Shown here one piece after another: positions 19,298 through 29,137 of a DNA stretch of 64,000 nt; position 1 is the first letter of the stretch, and each line of letters starts with the position of its first letter. Source of the DNA: Hespellia sp. (GTDB lineage: Bacteria > Bacillota > Clostridia > Lachnospirales > Lachnospiraceae); assembly GCA_028694105.1 (NCBI GenBank), contig JAQUUC010000008.1, positions 34,230-98,229 of the forward strand. Reading direction: 5' to 3'. The translations under genes were made by a program, and so were the position numbers. A model generated the notes under the pieces. The model searched no databases, had not been told where the DNA came from, and saw nothing but the letters and a program-made list of their open reading frames with translations.

Positions 19298-20263
19298 ATG
19301 AAAACTGTTTTTAGCACAGAAATGGTTGATTTGGACCGTCAGGCACCGAATCGTAACAAGCGGGAAAGCAAATACTTTTGGGATGAATTATATCCATTAA
19401 TTGCGGCAGGAAGATTTCAAAGTATTGAGATACCATATGAGCCGAAATGGGATTTTGGCGGGCGTTCAGGCATTCCGAGAACGATGAGATCGATTCAGAT
19501 GAAGTTTGAGACACCGGAAGGATACACAAAACATTTAGCGGAGATGGGAATTACATCAGTAGGCTGTGTTCATCTGGATTCAGCGTTGTTCTGCGCCGGA
19601 GCACCTGAGATGTATCTGGGAGCGCTTGGACATTTCGCGGAAGAAGCAATTGAATTTACGAAGGGACTTAAGTGCCCGGTACTTACAATTACAACAACAC
19701 CCCCGGTATATGCAGTGAAGAATCTGTTGAAGTCAAGAGAAGATTTCAGTGAGGATTTATTGATTGAAAAGCTGGCAGAACTGATTACAGATATCAATCA
19801 GAAAGCAACAGATGCAGGGATTACATTATGCGTAAAGAATACATACTGGGGATTATTCCGAGGAGAGGGGATCTTTGATTTCCTTGAAAAATTACCAGAT
19901 ACAGTAAAACTGGATGTTGATACAGCACATCTTGCAATTGCAGGCGTCTCTCCAGCCGAGTTTGTGAAAAAAGCGGGAAATCGCATCGGTATGGTACATT
20001 TTACGGATACAGCATTTGAAGACAATCAGGAAGCATATGCACAGCCACTTCCGGAGTTTCCGGCGAAAGCTGCCACGAAGGTATTCCGTGATATCGGTGA
20101 TGGAAACGTGGAGTTCACATCAATTGTAACTGCATTAAAGGAAGTGGGATATGATGGAGAAATCTGTTTCAATTGCCGTAACTCTTATGATATGTATCGC
20201 TCTATCTTAAGAACAAGAAGCTATATAGACCGCACGTTGGTGCCAGCAGGATATGAGGAATAA
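19298..20263 (+). CDS. Sugar phosphate isomerase/epimerase-like TIM-barrel protein (paralog of 3507..4499)
   Basis: Shared motifs with 3507..4499 (NTYWGLFRGE, DTAHLAIAGVSPAEF, HFTDTAF); RBS gagg. Confidence 0.8.
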   Translation: MKTVFSTEMVDLDRQAPNRNKRESKYFWDELYPLIAAGRFQSIEIPYEPKWDFGGRSGIPRTMRSIQMKFETPEGYTKHLAEMGITSVGCVHLDSALFCAGAPEMYLGALGHFAEEAIEFTKGLKCPVLTITTTPPVYAVKNLLKSREDFSEDLLIEKLAELITDINQKATDAGITLCVKNTYWGLFRGEGIFDFLEKLPDTVKLDVDTAHLAIAGVSPAEFVKKAGNRIGMVHFTDTAFEDNQEAYAQPLPEFPAKAATKVFRDIGDGNVEFTSIVTALKEVGYDGEICFNCRNSYDMYRSILRTRSYIDRTLVPAGYEE

Positions 20264-20277
20264 CAGGAGGGAAGAAG

Positions 20278-21201
20278 ATGGCAAATATGAAATTATCGCA
20301 CATGAGTCACTGGAAGACGGTACCGTACAAACAGATTGATAACTTCCGTGATTTTTACTATGAAGATAAAACCAATATGGCTTATTATCAGGACTGGGAT
20401 CGTATCCTGAGATATCATAAAGCAACCGGGTATGACGGAATTGAGCTTGCACCTTGGGATATGGCGGAGATTCTGGGACTGTTTGGAACTCCGGAAGAGT
20501 ACACCGCATTTGCAAAAGAACGCGGCATCGAGGTCAGTGGAATGTTCCACGGAGCTGATGATTCTCAGATTCTTGAGAAGCATGATGAGGTACTTCAGGC
20601 AGCGAAAGAGAACATTGATTTGCTGGAGCGATTTGGCGGGAAACATCTGAACATGTGTCCTGCAAGAAATTACTGTGCAGCCGGACCGCTCTCTGATGAT
20701 GACTTGAAGGTTGCGGCAGGAGTAATCAATGAAATTGGTGAGTATGCACTTGCACATGGCATTCAGGTAGGACTTCACAATGAGTTTTTCTGTGCCGTGA
20801 ACAAAGAAAATCATAGAAGGTTTTTGGAGATGACAGATCCAAAGAGTGTTTTCTATTGTCTGGATACAGCACAGATTGCACTGATGGGAGACAATCTGCT
20901 GGATTTCTATGATACATATGCAGACAGAATCTGCACCTTCCACTTGAAAGATACTGCATCAACCGGAGAGCCTGATGAAATACGTCACGGCATGGATCCG
21001 GAGATTGTAGATGATGGATGGCGCTGGTTCTGGGAGCCGGGAGAAGGTATTCTTCCGCTGGAAGAATTATGGAAACTTGTAAAAAAACACGACTTCAAGG
21101 GATGGGTGACAATAGAAGATGATGGAGCGCCGGATTATCTGGCAGCGATGGCATTGTCATCTTACTATTTTAATGAGGTTCTTGGAAAAATTTACCGCTA
21201 G
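20278..21201 (+). CDS. Sugar phosphate isomerase/epimerase-like TIM-barrel protein (paralog of 4499..5434)
   Basis: YQDWDRILRYHKATGYDGIEL, GLHNEFFCAVN, CLDTAQIALMG, FHLKDTA, GWVTIEDDG. Confidence 0.83.
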   Translation: MANMKLSHMSHWKTVPYKQIDNFRDFYYEDKTNMAYYQDWDRILRYHKATGYDGIELAPWDMAEILGLFGTPEEYTAFAKERGIEVSGMFHGADDSQILEKHDEVLQAAKENIDLLERFGGKHLNMCPARNYCAAGPLSDDDLKVAAGVINEIGEYALAHGIQVGLHNEFFCAVNKENHRRFLEMTDPKSVFYCLDTAQIALMGDNLLDFYDTYADRICTFHLKDTASTGEPDEIRHGMDPEIVDDGWRWFWEPGEGILPLEELWKLVKKHDFKGWVTIEDDGAPDYLAAMALSSYYFNEVLGKIYR

Positions 21202-21236
21202 GAAAGCGAAGGGCAAAAGCCCGGAGAGGAAGAAAA

Positions 21237-22412
21237 ATGAGTAAAAAAATTGGAGTAGGTATTATTGGATGTGGAACAATTGCAGATGTATATATGACAA
21301 ATATTACACAGCATTATAACAACATTGATTTATTAGCAGTTGCTGATATGTATGTGGAGAAAGCACAGCAGGCAGCTGAGAAGTTTAACGTGCCAAAAGC
21401 ATGTACAGTAGAAGAACTTCTTGCAATAGATGAGATTGAAATCGTATTAAACCTTACAATCCCAATGGCACATTACGCTGTGGATATGCAGGTGTTAAAT
21501 GCAGGGAAACATTTATACAGTGAGAAACCACTCACACTGGAAATCGACCAGGCAAAAGAAGTGGTTGCATTAGCAAAAGAAAAAGGGCTTATGGCGGTAT
21601 CAGCACCAGACACATTTCTTGGAGCAGGTGCTCAAACCTGCAGAAAACTGGTGGACGAAGATAAGATTGGTAATGTTGTAGGATTTACAGCTAATATGGC
21701 TTGCCCGGGACATGAATTGTGGCATCCGGCACCGGGATTCTATTACAAAAACGGTGGCGGTCCAATGTTCGATATGGGACCTTACTACATCACGACACTG
21801 GTATCTATTCTTGGACCAATTAAGAGAATTTCCAGTTTTACGACCATTGGAAGAGAAGAGAGAAATATTCTTGGTACGATGACAAAGACGGAAGTTCCGA
21901 CACATTACAGTGGAATTATTGAGTTTGAAAATGGAGCAATTGGAAACATCAATATGAGCTTTGAGACATGGAGTGCATCATTACCATGCTTAGAGTTATA
22001 TGGAACAAAAGGAACACTTACGGTTCCTGATCCTGATTCCTTTGCGGGAGCAGTCACATTATTTGACGGACAGAAACTAAAAGATATGGTAGATGCAGTA
22101 ACAGATCCACATCCGGCAAAAATCATTACAATGGTAACTCGTCAGGGAGAATGCAAGATGGATCAGCCATTAGTGTTCTCTTATGATCCAGATCCACATA
22201 CGAACATGCGAGGTCTTGGAGTGTCTGATATGGCGCAGTCATTGATCGACGGAAGACCAGCCAGACTTACCTCAGAGATTTCGCTTCATGTTGTAGAAGC
22301 CTTAAACGCATTTGAGATTTCTGCTAAGACAGGCACAGCATATGAGATGACGACAACCTGCGAGCGCACAGAACCAATGAAAGAAGACTGGGAACTCTGG
22401 GAAGTGAAATAG
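21237..22412 (+). CDS. Gfo/Idh/MocA family oxidoreductase
   Basis: GVGIIGCGTIADVYM, NLTIPMAHYAVDMQVLNAGKHLYSEKPL. Confidence 0.92.
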   Translation: MSKKIGVGIIGCGTIADVYMTNITQHYNNIDLLAVADMYVEKAQQAAEKFNVPKACTVEELLAIDEIEIVLNLTIPMAHYAVDMQVLNAGKHLYSEKPLTLEIDQAKEVVALAKEKGLMAVSAPDTFLGAGAQTCRKLVDEDKIGNVVGFTANMACPGHELWHPAPGFYYKNGGGPMFDMGPYYITTLVSILGPIKRISSFTTIGREERNILGTMTKTEVPTHYSGIIEFENGAIGNINMSFETWSASLPCLELYGTKGTLTVPDPDSFAGAVTLFDGQKLKDMVDAVTDPHPAKIITMVTRQGECKMDQPLVFSYDPDPHTNMRGLGVSDMAQSLIDGRPARLTSEISLHVVEALNAFEISAKTGTAYEMTTTCERTEPMKEDWELWEVK

Positions 22413-22537
22413 ATGAAGTGTCCTGATGAATCCTCAAATAGGCGCATCCTGACGTATCATGAAAGTCTTGCCGATGTAGTTCACACATGTTAATATATAT
22501 ATGGATTATACGACTATATGAATGAAGAGGGTGGCTT

Positions 22538-23644
22538 ATGGAGGCAACAACTAACAGTGATGTGAGATTAAATAATAGAAAAAGATTAGTCAATCTGCTT
22601 TTTATGGATGGGGAGATGACGAAACAGGATATCGTGAGAAAGCTGGATATGAGTCTTGCAACAGTTAACTATCTTGTAAAGGAATTAATGGAAAAGGGGC
22701 TCCTGACAATGGGCGCGGCACTGGACTCGACAGGAGGCAGAAAACCAACTTGTATCAAACCTGTTTATAATGCAAGGTATTCTATTGGTGTAGAAGCTGC
22801 CTCGGATATAGTCAGACTTGTTGCATTAGATTTGGGAACGCATATTATTGCACGGGAGTCGCATGAGTTAATCCAGGAAAACACTTCGTCCTATTGGGAG
22901 AAGGTCGGAAATCTTGTAAAAGAATTCGCTGTAAAAAATGAGATACCAAAGGAGCTGCTATTGGATGTTGGTATTACCATGGGGATTACAATGCAGGATG
23001 AAGAAATGGTAGAGCGAAAGAAACAGAGTCAGGAATTTCTGTTTGATATGGAGATGGCAAAAGAAAGTATTGGTATTCCCGTGCATTTTCGTAATAGCAC
23101 CAAGATGGCTGCGATAGCCCAATGCTGGCATGGGTCAATAACCGATAATTTCTTATATGTGTATCTGGGCGCAAAACTCAGCGGTGCAATTGTTTCTGAA
23201 AGCGAAGTGATAGATTTTGCTGGAATTAATGGAGAAATAGGATGTATGCTGACGCAGGGACCATCGGATAATGTGAGACTGGATTCTATATTTTCAAGAA
23301 GAACCCTTTGCAAAAATGCAGGGTGTAAAAATTTGGCGGAATTATTTGAGAAAATAGAAAACGATGACGTAACATGCAAAGGTGTCTGGGAAAAATATCT
23401 GGCAGAGCTTTCTATACTTGCCTATAACATGTTATGCATATTTGGATGGAGGATTATTTTTGGAGGGTCCATTAGTCCATATATTGAAAAGTATTTACCG
23501 GTTGTAGAAGATAAAATTCGAGAGTTTTATCCGTTTGAACATTTTCCGGAAAAATTACTCTCAGTATCATCTTTAGGTGAATATGGTTCTGCAGTTGGAG
23601 CGGCGATGCTTCCTGTAGATAAGTTCTTGGAATTTATAGTATAA
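22538..23644 (+). CDS. ROK family transcriptional regulator
   Basis: N-terminal wHTH (MTKQDIVRKLDMSLATVNYLVKELMEKGLL) plus ROK-like domain; paralog of 7153..8340. Confidence 0.85.
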   Translation: MEATTNSDVRLNNRKRLVNLLFMDGEMTKQDIVRKLDMSLATVNYLVKELMEKGLLTMGAALDSTGGRKPTCIKPVYNARYSIGVEAASDIVRLVALDLGTHIIARESHELIQENTSSYWEKVGNLVKEFAVKNEIPKELLLDVGITMGITMQDEEMVERKKQSQEFLFDMEMAKESIGIPVHFRNSTKMAAIAQCWHGSITDNFLYVYLGAKLSGAIVSESEVIDFAGINGEIGCMLTQGPSDNVRLDSIFSRRTLCKNAGCKNLAELFEKIENDDVTCKGVWEKYLAELSILAYNMLCIFGWRIIFGGSISPYIEKYLPVVEDKIREFYPFEHFPEKLLSVSSLGEYGSAVGAAMLPVDKFLEFIV

Positions 23645-23679
23645 GATAAAGTTTATTGATATTGCGCGTTGCCTGTCAT

Positions 23680-23719
23680 AAAAGAACCATGGTTTCAAAT
23701 TTGAAACCATGGTTCTTTT
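23680..23719 (+). terminator. 40-bp perfect palindrome, probable bidirectional terminator
   Basis: AAAAGAACCATGGTTTCAAATTTGAAACCATGGTTCTTTT. Confidence 0.7.
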
Positions 23720-23841
23720 ATTGAACTTAAAGTCTTGGAAAATGGAACTTTATATTTGCGAAAGAACGCAGAAAGAAAATGGAATAGATATAATGAACTT
23801 ACAACAAACAAAGAACATTTAAAACAAGGAGGTAATTAGTT

Positions 23842-24909
23842 ATGGCTAAAGTAAAAGTAGGTATTATTGGAGTTGGAGAAATTGGAACAACAAAACATCT
23901 GGAACAGCTGACAACGCATAAGGACGAGGTAGAAATCGCAGCATTATGTGATGTACTGCCGGAGAGATGTGAAGCTGCAAATGAAAAGTATGGTATTTCA
24001 GCTAAAGTCTACACAGATTACAAAGAAATGCTTCAGGATGAAACACTGGATGTCATCCATGTGTGTACACCAAACCCACTTCATGCAGAGATGGCAATCG
24101 CAGCATTTGAAAAGGGAAAACACGTATATTGCGAGAAACCAATCGCATGTACATACGAGGATGCAAAGGCAATTCTTGCAGCTAGAGATGCAGCAGGAAA
24201 ACAGCTTGCAAGTGGAACACAGTGGAGATACAACACAGCACCTATGGAAATGAAAAAGATGTATGAAGCTGGCGAATTCGGAGATGTATATTACATCCGT
24301 TCTTCACAGCTTAGACCAAGAAGACTGCCAGCATACGGTGTATACACCAACAAAGAGTTAAATGGTGGTGGTGTGTTGATGGATGGAGGTCCTCATTCTA
24401 TCGACCTTCCAATGTGGATGACAAACAACTATGATGTTGCAAGCGTTCGCGGTGTGACATTTGATAAGATGAAAAACTTCCCAGAAGGAAATGATCTTGG
24501 ACCTTGGGATCCTGATAATTTTGATGTGGAAGATTCCGCATATGCAATGATTACAATGAAGAATGGCTCTATGTTCTATGTAGAAACTGCATGGTGCTCA
24601 AACATGTTACAGGAAGCTCCGGGAATTGTCTGCTCGATAGCTGGTACAAAAGCAGGTGCTGATATGGTTGGACCTGGATTTGAGAATACAGTACGTGTGA
24701 CAAAGATGGTAGACGGAAAGCTTACAACAGAGTCAGTTGACCCAGAGAACAAATACAACATGTGGGCATACGATATGGACAAATGGGTTGAAGCTGTTAC
24801 AACTGGAAGTGAGCCGGCAGTTACGGGTGAGCAGGCAGCAGTTGTTACACGTGTAATCGAAGCAATCTATAAATCAGCAGAGACAGGCGAGACAGTCGTA
24901 TTTGACTAA
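23842..24909 (+). CDS. Gfo/Idh/MocA family oxidoreductase (paralog of 27944..29056)
   Basis: VGIIGVGEIGTTKHL, VIHVCTPNPLHAEMAIAAFEKGKHVYCEKPIA, GGGVLMDGGPHSIDLPMWM. Confidence 0.93.
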   Translation: MAKVKVGIIGVGEIGTTKHLEQLTTHKDEVEIAALCDVLPERCEAANEKYGISAKVYTDYKEMLQDETLDVIHVCTPNPLHAEMAIAAFEKGKHVYCEKPIACTYEDAKAILAARDAAGKQLASGTQWRYNTAPMEMKKMYEAGEFGDVYYIRSSQLRPRRLPAYGVYTNKELNGGGVLMDGGPHSIDLPMWMTNNYDVASVRGVTFDKMKNFPEGNDLGPWDPDNFDVEDSAYAMITMKNGSMFYVETAWCSNMLQEAPGIVCSIAGTKAGADMVGPGFENTVRVTKMVDGKLTTESVDPENKYNMWAYDMDKWVEAVTTGSEPAVTGEQAAVVTRVIEAIYKSAETGETVVFD

Positions 24910-24942
24910 ATTGTCTGAATAAGAAAAAGTGAGGAACAGAAT

Positions 24943-25716
24943 ATGAAATATAGTTTATGTGCAGACATTATGTTTGTGGCAGTTGGTGAAAAAGGACCGA
25001 TCTGGCCGGGAACAGATGGAATCGTAGATGCAATGAAATTTGCAAAAGAAAATGGATTGACGGGAATTGAGATGTTTGGTCTTGAGGGTCGTGATCTGGA
25101 TGTACTCGCCAAAGAGAGCAAGGATTTAGGAATCGAAATCAGAGCCTGCGTGTCAGGCGGAGCAATGCTGCTTGGTGATCCGGCAAAGACAGATGAATTA
25201 GTTGCGGCATTCACAGACAGCGTTCCCAAAGCAAAGAAAATCGGATGTAAAAAACTTATTTTTAATGCGGATCAATACGCAAAAGATATTTCCAGAGAAG
25301 AAGTTTTAGGCACAATGAAAAAACAGTTAGAGCTTATTGCTCCGATTGCTGAGAAAGAAGATGTAATCGTAATTGTTGAGCCGTTGACAGGCGGATTTTT
25401 CCAGACAGCGGAGGAAGCATTTGGTCTGATTAAGGCGGTTGACAGTAAAAATGTAAAACTCTTATATGATATCTTCCATTTCCAGAATATTGATGGAAAA
25501 ATTACAGAGACAATTAAGAATAACCTTGATTTAATCGGAGACATTCATGGAGCTGGAGCACCTATGAGAGCAGAACTTACAGTGGGTGAACTTGATTACA
25601 AATTTATTCTGAATACGTTAGTTGAACTGGGCTATGAAGATAATTTCTGCTTGGAATTCTTCACATTCCAAGACCGGGAAGCGAAAGTGGCTGCTTCATG
25701 TAAAATCCTGCCATAA
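24943..25716 (+). CDS. TIM-barrel protein, hydroxypyruvate isomerase-like
   Basis: GLTGIEMFGLEGRDLD, IVEPLTGGFFQTAEEA, LLYDIFHFQ, GDIHGAGAPMR. Confidence 0.8.
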   Translation: MKYSLCADIMFVAVGEKGPIWPGTDGIVDAMKFAKENGLTGIEMFGLEGRDLDVLAKESKDLGIEIRACVSGGAMLLGDPAKTDELVAAFTDSVPKAKKIGCKKLIFNADQYAKDISREEVLGTMKKQLELIAPIAEKEDVIVIVEPLTGGFFQTAEEAFGLIKAVDSKNVKLLYDIFHFQNIDGKITETIKNNLDLIGDIHGAGAPMRAELTVGELDYKFILNTLVELGYEDNFCLEFFTFQDREAKVAASCKILP

Positions 25717-25766
25717 AGGATAATTTCTTTATCCGCTTACCGAAAGGCATACTTGTACAAGGTTTG

Positions 25767-25805
25767 AAAATCGGTTATACTTATTGAACAGATAAAACCG
25801 ATTTT
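25767..25805. promoter_or_regulatory. Inverted repeat upstream of RpiR gene (operator or terminator)
   Basis: AAAATCGGTT (25767-25776) / AACCGATTTT (25796-25805). Confidence 0.45.
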
Positions 25806-25835
25806 ATTCTTTATAAGAGGAGACGAACCAATACA

Positions 25836-26612
25836 ATGAATGTCTTACAGAATTTAACTACATTTTATAACCAGCTTCCGCCAGAGAGCACGTATCGCAA
25901 TGTGTGTCAGGGAATTTTGGAACATATGGGCGAGGCAGCGGAAGGAACAATATACGATTTGGCGGAGCTGACTAATTCATCCAGAACCACAGTTTGGAGA
26001 ATGGTACAGAAGATGGGCTACAAATCATTTTCTGATTTTCATCATGAATTAAAACGTGCAGTCAGGCAGTATGATTATTATAATCGAATACTTCCACAGG
26101 AAGAGTGTGTATCCACAGAAATCATAAAAGAGTCCCTTCTGAGACAGGTGATGAAGGCATATGAATCTATGCGAGATCAAACAGATACAAAGGCGTTGGA
26201 ACAGATCGCGTTTGAAATGAGTCAGGCTGATAAAGTGCATTTTTACACACCAATCCACAGCAGCTCTATCTGTTCATTGCAGCAGAATCTGGCAATGAGC
26301 GGAAAGGAAACAGATTATTTCTGCCTGATGCCGGAGATGCTGGAAGGAACAAAGGCGTTGACGGATAAAAGTATTGTCTTTGTGAACACGATTGATCATG
26401 TGGAGACGATGGATCTGAGCGAAGTATTTGACAATATAAAAGAGCACGGAGCAAAGATCTTAGGAATTACAAATCATAAATCAAAATATAAAGAATATAT
26501 TGATTGCGAGATATTAAGTGAAAGTGCAGATGGGGTTGCCCAGGGGATGATTATGTTTGATACATATTTCTACATGCTGAGCGAGATTTATCGCATGAAA
26601 TATATTGGATGA
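25836..26612 (+). CDS. MurR/RpiR family transcriptional regulator
   Basis: N-terminal HTH_6 (TIYDLAELTNSSRTTVWRMVQKMGYKSFSDFHHELKRAV) plus SIS-like domain. Confidence 0.85.
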   Translation: MNVLQNLTTFYNQLPPESTYRNVCQGILEHMGEAAEGTIYDLAELTNSSRTTVWRMVQKMGYKSFSDFHHELKRAVRQYDYYNRILPQEECVSTEIIKESLLRQVMKAYESMRDQTDTKALEQIAFEMSQADKVHFYTPIHSSSICSLQQNLAMSGKETDYFCLMPEMLEGTKALTDKSIVFVNTIDHVETMDLSEVFDNIKEHGAKILGITNHKSKYKEYIDCEILSESADGVAQGMIMFDTYFYMLSEIYRMKYIG

Positions 26613-26671
26613 CCTTGAGATTTTGCTGCTTTTCAAAAATGAAAAAATCAGAATATAGTTGTAAGTAAAAG

Positions 26672-26736
26672 AGTGCCCCCGATGGGAAGAGATAAAGCCT
26701 GCCAGCCATATGTCGATTCCCAGCAGGGGCATTTTA
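26672..26736 (+). terminator. Long-loop terminator-like hairpin
   Basis: TGCCCC(26674)..TGGGAA / TTCCCA..GGGGCA(26731) followed by TTTT. Confidence 0.5.
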
Positions 26737-26762
26737 AGATAACGACATATTAGTTATTTTAC

Positions 26763-26797
26763 AAAAGGACAAAAATAGTACATGTTTTTTTGTCCTT
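26763..26797. promoter_or_regulatory. Candidate operator (inverted GGACAAA repeat)
   Basis: AAGGACAAAAA ... TTTTTTTGTCCTT; 13-mer AAGGACAAAAATA recurs exactly at 31791. Confidence 0.45.
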
Positions 26798-26929
26798 GCA
26801 AGTGATAACAAGAAAAGAAGGTTCAAATAAGGTATGAAATTTGGATAATTAGAAGAGAGCTTTTCATTTCTAAACGCTATATAATGTAACCATGTTGAAG
26901 AGCAAAAAACAAAAGGAGAGATGAAAACT

Positions 26930-27850
26930 ATGAAATTAGGATTTGTAAGTGCGATTCTTGACACATGGACATATGAAGAAATGATGGATTTTGCATCAGA
27001 TCACGGATTTGACTGTGTGGAAGTGGCATGCTGGCCACAAGGTAAGGCTGAAAGAAGATATGCTGGTGTTAGTCATATCGATGCTGAGAGAGTGTTAGAG
27101 GATGAAGAATATGCAAAGCATATTACTGACTACAGCAAAGAGAAAAATGTAGAGATTTCTTCCCTTGCATACTATCCAAATACAATGGATGGAGATCTTG
27201 CAAAACGTGAAGCAGCGGTTGAACATTTAAAGAATCTGATTAAAGCCAGTGCAAAGCTTGGTGTTGGTATGGTTACGACATTCATCGGAAGAGACCAGAC
27301 AAAGACTGTGGAAGAGAATCTTGAGCTGGTGAAAGAGATATGGCCACCAATTATCAAGGCTGCAGAAGAGAGCAGTGTAAAAGTTGCAATCGAGAACTGT
27401 CCAATGTTATTCGGAGCGGATCAGTGGCCGGGTGGACAGAACCTCATGACAACTCCTGCTAACTGGAGAAAAGTATTTGAGATTCTTGACAGTGATAACC
27501 TTGGTATCAACTATGATCCATCACACTTTGTATGGCAGATGATTGATTACATCAAACCTATTTATGAATTCAAAGATAAAATCTTCCATGTACATTATAA
27601 AGACATCAAGGTATATCGTGACCGCTTAAATGACTGTGGCATTATGGCATATCCACTTGACTTCATGTCACCAAAACTTCCGGGCCTTGGAGATGTTGAC
27701 TGGGGGAAATATGTATCAGCCTTAACAGATATTGGCTATGACGGATATACATGTATTGAAGTGGAAGATAAGGCATTTGAAGGAACGAAAGAAAAGGTAG
27801 AAGACTCACTGGTGCTCAGCCAGAGATATTTGAAACAGTTTGTTATTTAA
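26930..27850 (+). CDS. Sugar phosphate isomerase/epimerase (TIM barrel)
   Basis: GFDCVEVACWPQGKAERRYAGVSHID, AIENCPMLFG, INYDPSHFVWQMID, FHVHYKDIK, YTCIEVED. Confidence 0.9.
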   Translation: MKLGFVSAILDTWTYEEMMDFASDHGFDCVEVACWPQGKAERRYAGVSHIDAERVLEDEEYAKHITDYSKEKNVEISSLAYYPNTMDGDLAKREAAVEHLKNLIKASAKLGVGMVTTFIGRDQTKTVEENLELVKEIWPPIIKAAEESSVKVAIENCPMLFGADQWPGGQNLMTTPANWRKVFEILDSDNLGINYDPSHFVWQMIDYIKPIYEFKDKIFHVHYKDIKVYRDRLNDCGIMAYPLDFMSPKLPGLGDVDWGKYVSALTDIGYDGYTCIEVEDKAFEGTKEKVEDSLVLSQRYLKQFVI

Positions 27851-27943
27851 AATAGTTTAAAGACAAACATTAACATGTGGCAACGCGGATTTGAGAATAT
27901 CCGCTTTGACTTAAATAATTACATAAAAAAGGAGAACAAGAAA

Positions 27944-29056
27944 ATGGGAAAAGTTAAAATTGCAATCGTAGGATGTGGTGGAATCGCTAACCAGAAACAT
28001 TTACCATCATTGGCAAAATTTCCAGAAAGAGCAGAGATTGTTGCTTTCTGTGATATCATTCCAGAGAGAGCTGAAAAAGCAAAAGCTGATTATGGAGTAG
28101 AGAGTTCTAAAGTTTACACAGATTACAAAGAGATGTTAGCAGACACAAGCATCGAAATCGATGTTGTACATGTATGTACTCCAAACGTTGCTCACTGCCC
28201 AATCACAGTAGCTGCATTCGAAGCTGGCAAACATGTTATGTGTGAGAAACCTATGGCACACAACACGGAAGATGCTCAGAAGATGATCGATGCCTGGAAA
28301 AAAGCAGGAACAAAATTCACAATCGGATATCAGAACAGATTCCGTGATGATACACAGACATTACATGCTTCATGCGCTGATGGCGAATTAGGAGAAGTTT
28401 ACTTCGCAAAAGCTCATGCACTCAGAAGAAGAGCTGTTCCTACATGGGGCGTATTCCCGAACAAAGCACTTCAGGGTGGCGGACCACTGATTGATATCGG
28501 AACACATGCACTTGACATTACACTTTGGATGATGGACAACTACGAACCAGAATCAGTTTCTGGACAGGTATTCTACAAATTAGGACGTCAGGCTGACGGT
28601 CCGGACGGAAATGTATTTGGTCCTTGGGATCCAGAGACATTCGAGGTTGAGGACTCAGCATTCGGATTTGTAAAGATGAAAAACGGAGCAACCATCTACT
28701 TAGAGTCATCATGGGCATTAAACATTCTGAAATCTATGGAAGCATCTACAACACTTTGCGGAACAAAAGGTGGAGCCGAGATTCACCATGGCGGAAGCTA
28801 CCCACAGGATGAATTAATTTACAATAACGTTGAACACAATCAGTTAATGGAAAAAGTAATCTCTCCAGCAGGAGTTGTTGACTTCTTCGAAGGCGGAGCA
28901 GCTGCAGAAGCAGTTCGCGAGCAGGATCAGTGGTTAGATGCAATCCTCAACGACAAAGAACCACTTGTAAAACCAGAGCAGGCATTCGTAGTAACTCAGA
29001 TCTTAGAGGCAATCTACAAATCAGCTGAGACAGGAAAAGAAGTATTTTTTGACTAA
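27944..29056 (+). CDS. Gfo/Idh/MocA oxidoreductase, candidate glycoside 3-oxidase (DgpA-like by context)
   Basis: IAIVGCGGIANQKHLPSLAKF, VVHVCTPNVAHCPITVAAFEAGKHVMCEKPMA, GGGPLIDIGTHALDITLWMM; immediately upstream of C-glycoside deglycosidase-like subunits. Confidence 0.88.
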   Translation: MGKVKIAIVGCGGIANQKHLPSLAKFPERAEIVAFCDIIPERAEKAKADYGVESSKVYTDYKEMLADTSIEIDVVHVCTPNVAHCPITVAAFEAGKHVMCEKPMAHNTEDAQKMIDAWKKAGTKFTIGYQNRFRDDTQTLHASCADGELGEVYFAKAHALRRRAVPTWGVFPNKALQGGGPLIDIGTHALDITLWMMDNYEPESVSGQVFYKLGRQADGPDGNVFGPWDPETFEVEDSAFGFVKMKNGATIYLESSWALNILKSMEASTTLCGTKGGAEIHHGGSYPQDELIYNNVEHNQLMEKVISPAGVVDFFEGGAAAEAVREQDQWLDAILNDKEPLVKPEQAFVVTQILEAIYKSAETGKEVFFD

Positions 29057-29089
29057 TCATTATTAAAATGGAACAGGGTATTGCACGCA

Positions 29090-29110
29090 GGCATCTATTT
29101 TATAGATGCC
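29090..29110 (+). other. Perfect 9-bp-stem intergenic hairpin
   Basis: GGCATCTAT TTT ATAGATGCC, no T-tract following. Confidence 0.7.
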
Positions 29111-29137
29111 TCAGTGCTCATAATAAGGAGAAATGAA

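Noticed and set aside
20293-20943. Minus-strand 216-aa ORF
   Set aside because: Entirely antisense to the TIM-barrel gene 20278..21201; composition (Cys/His-rich, no domain) typical of shadow ORFs.
22413-22493. Possible 26-codon ORF between Gfo/Idh/MocA and ROK genes
   Set aside because: No RBS, no hydrophobic or leader-like features; likely chance.
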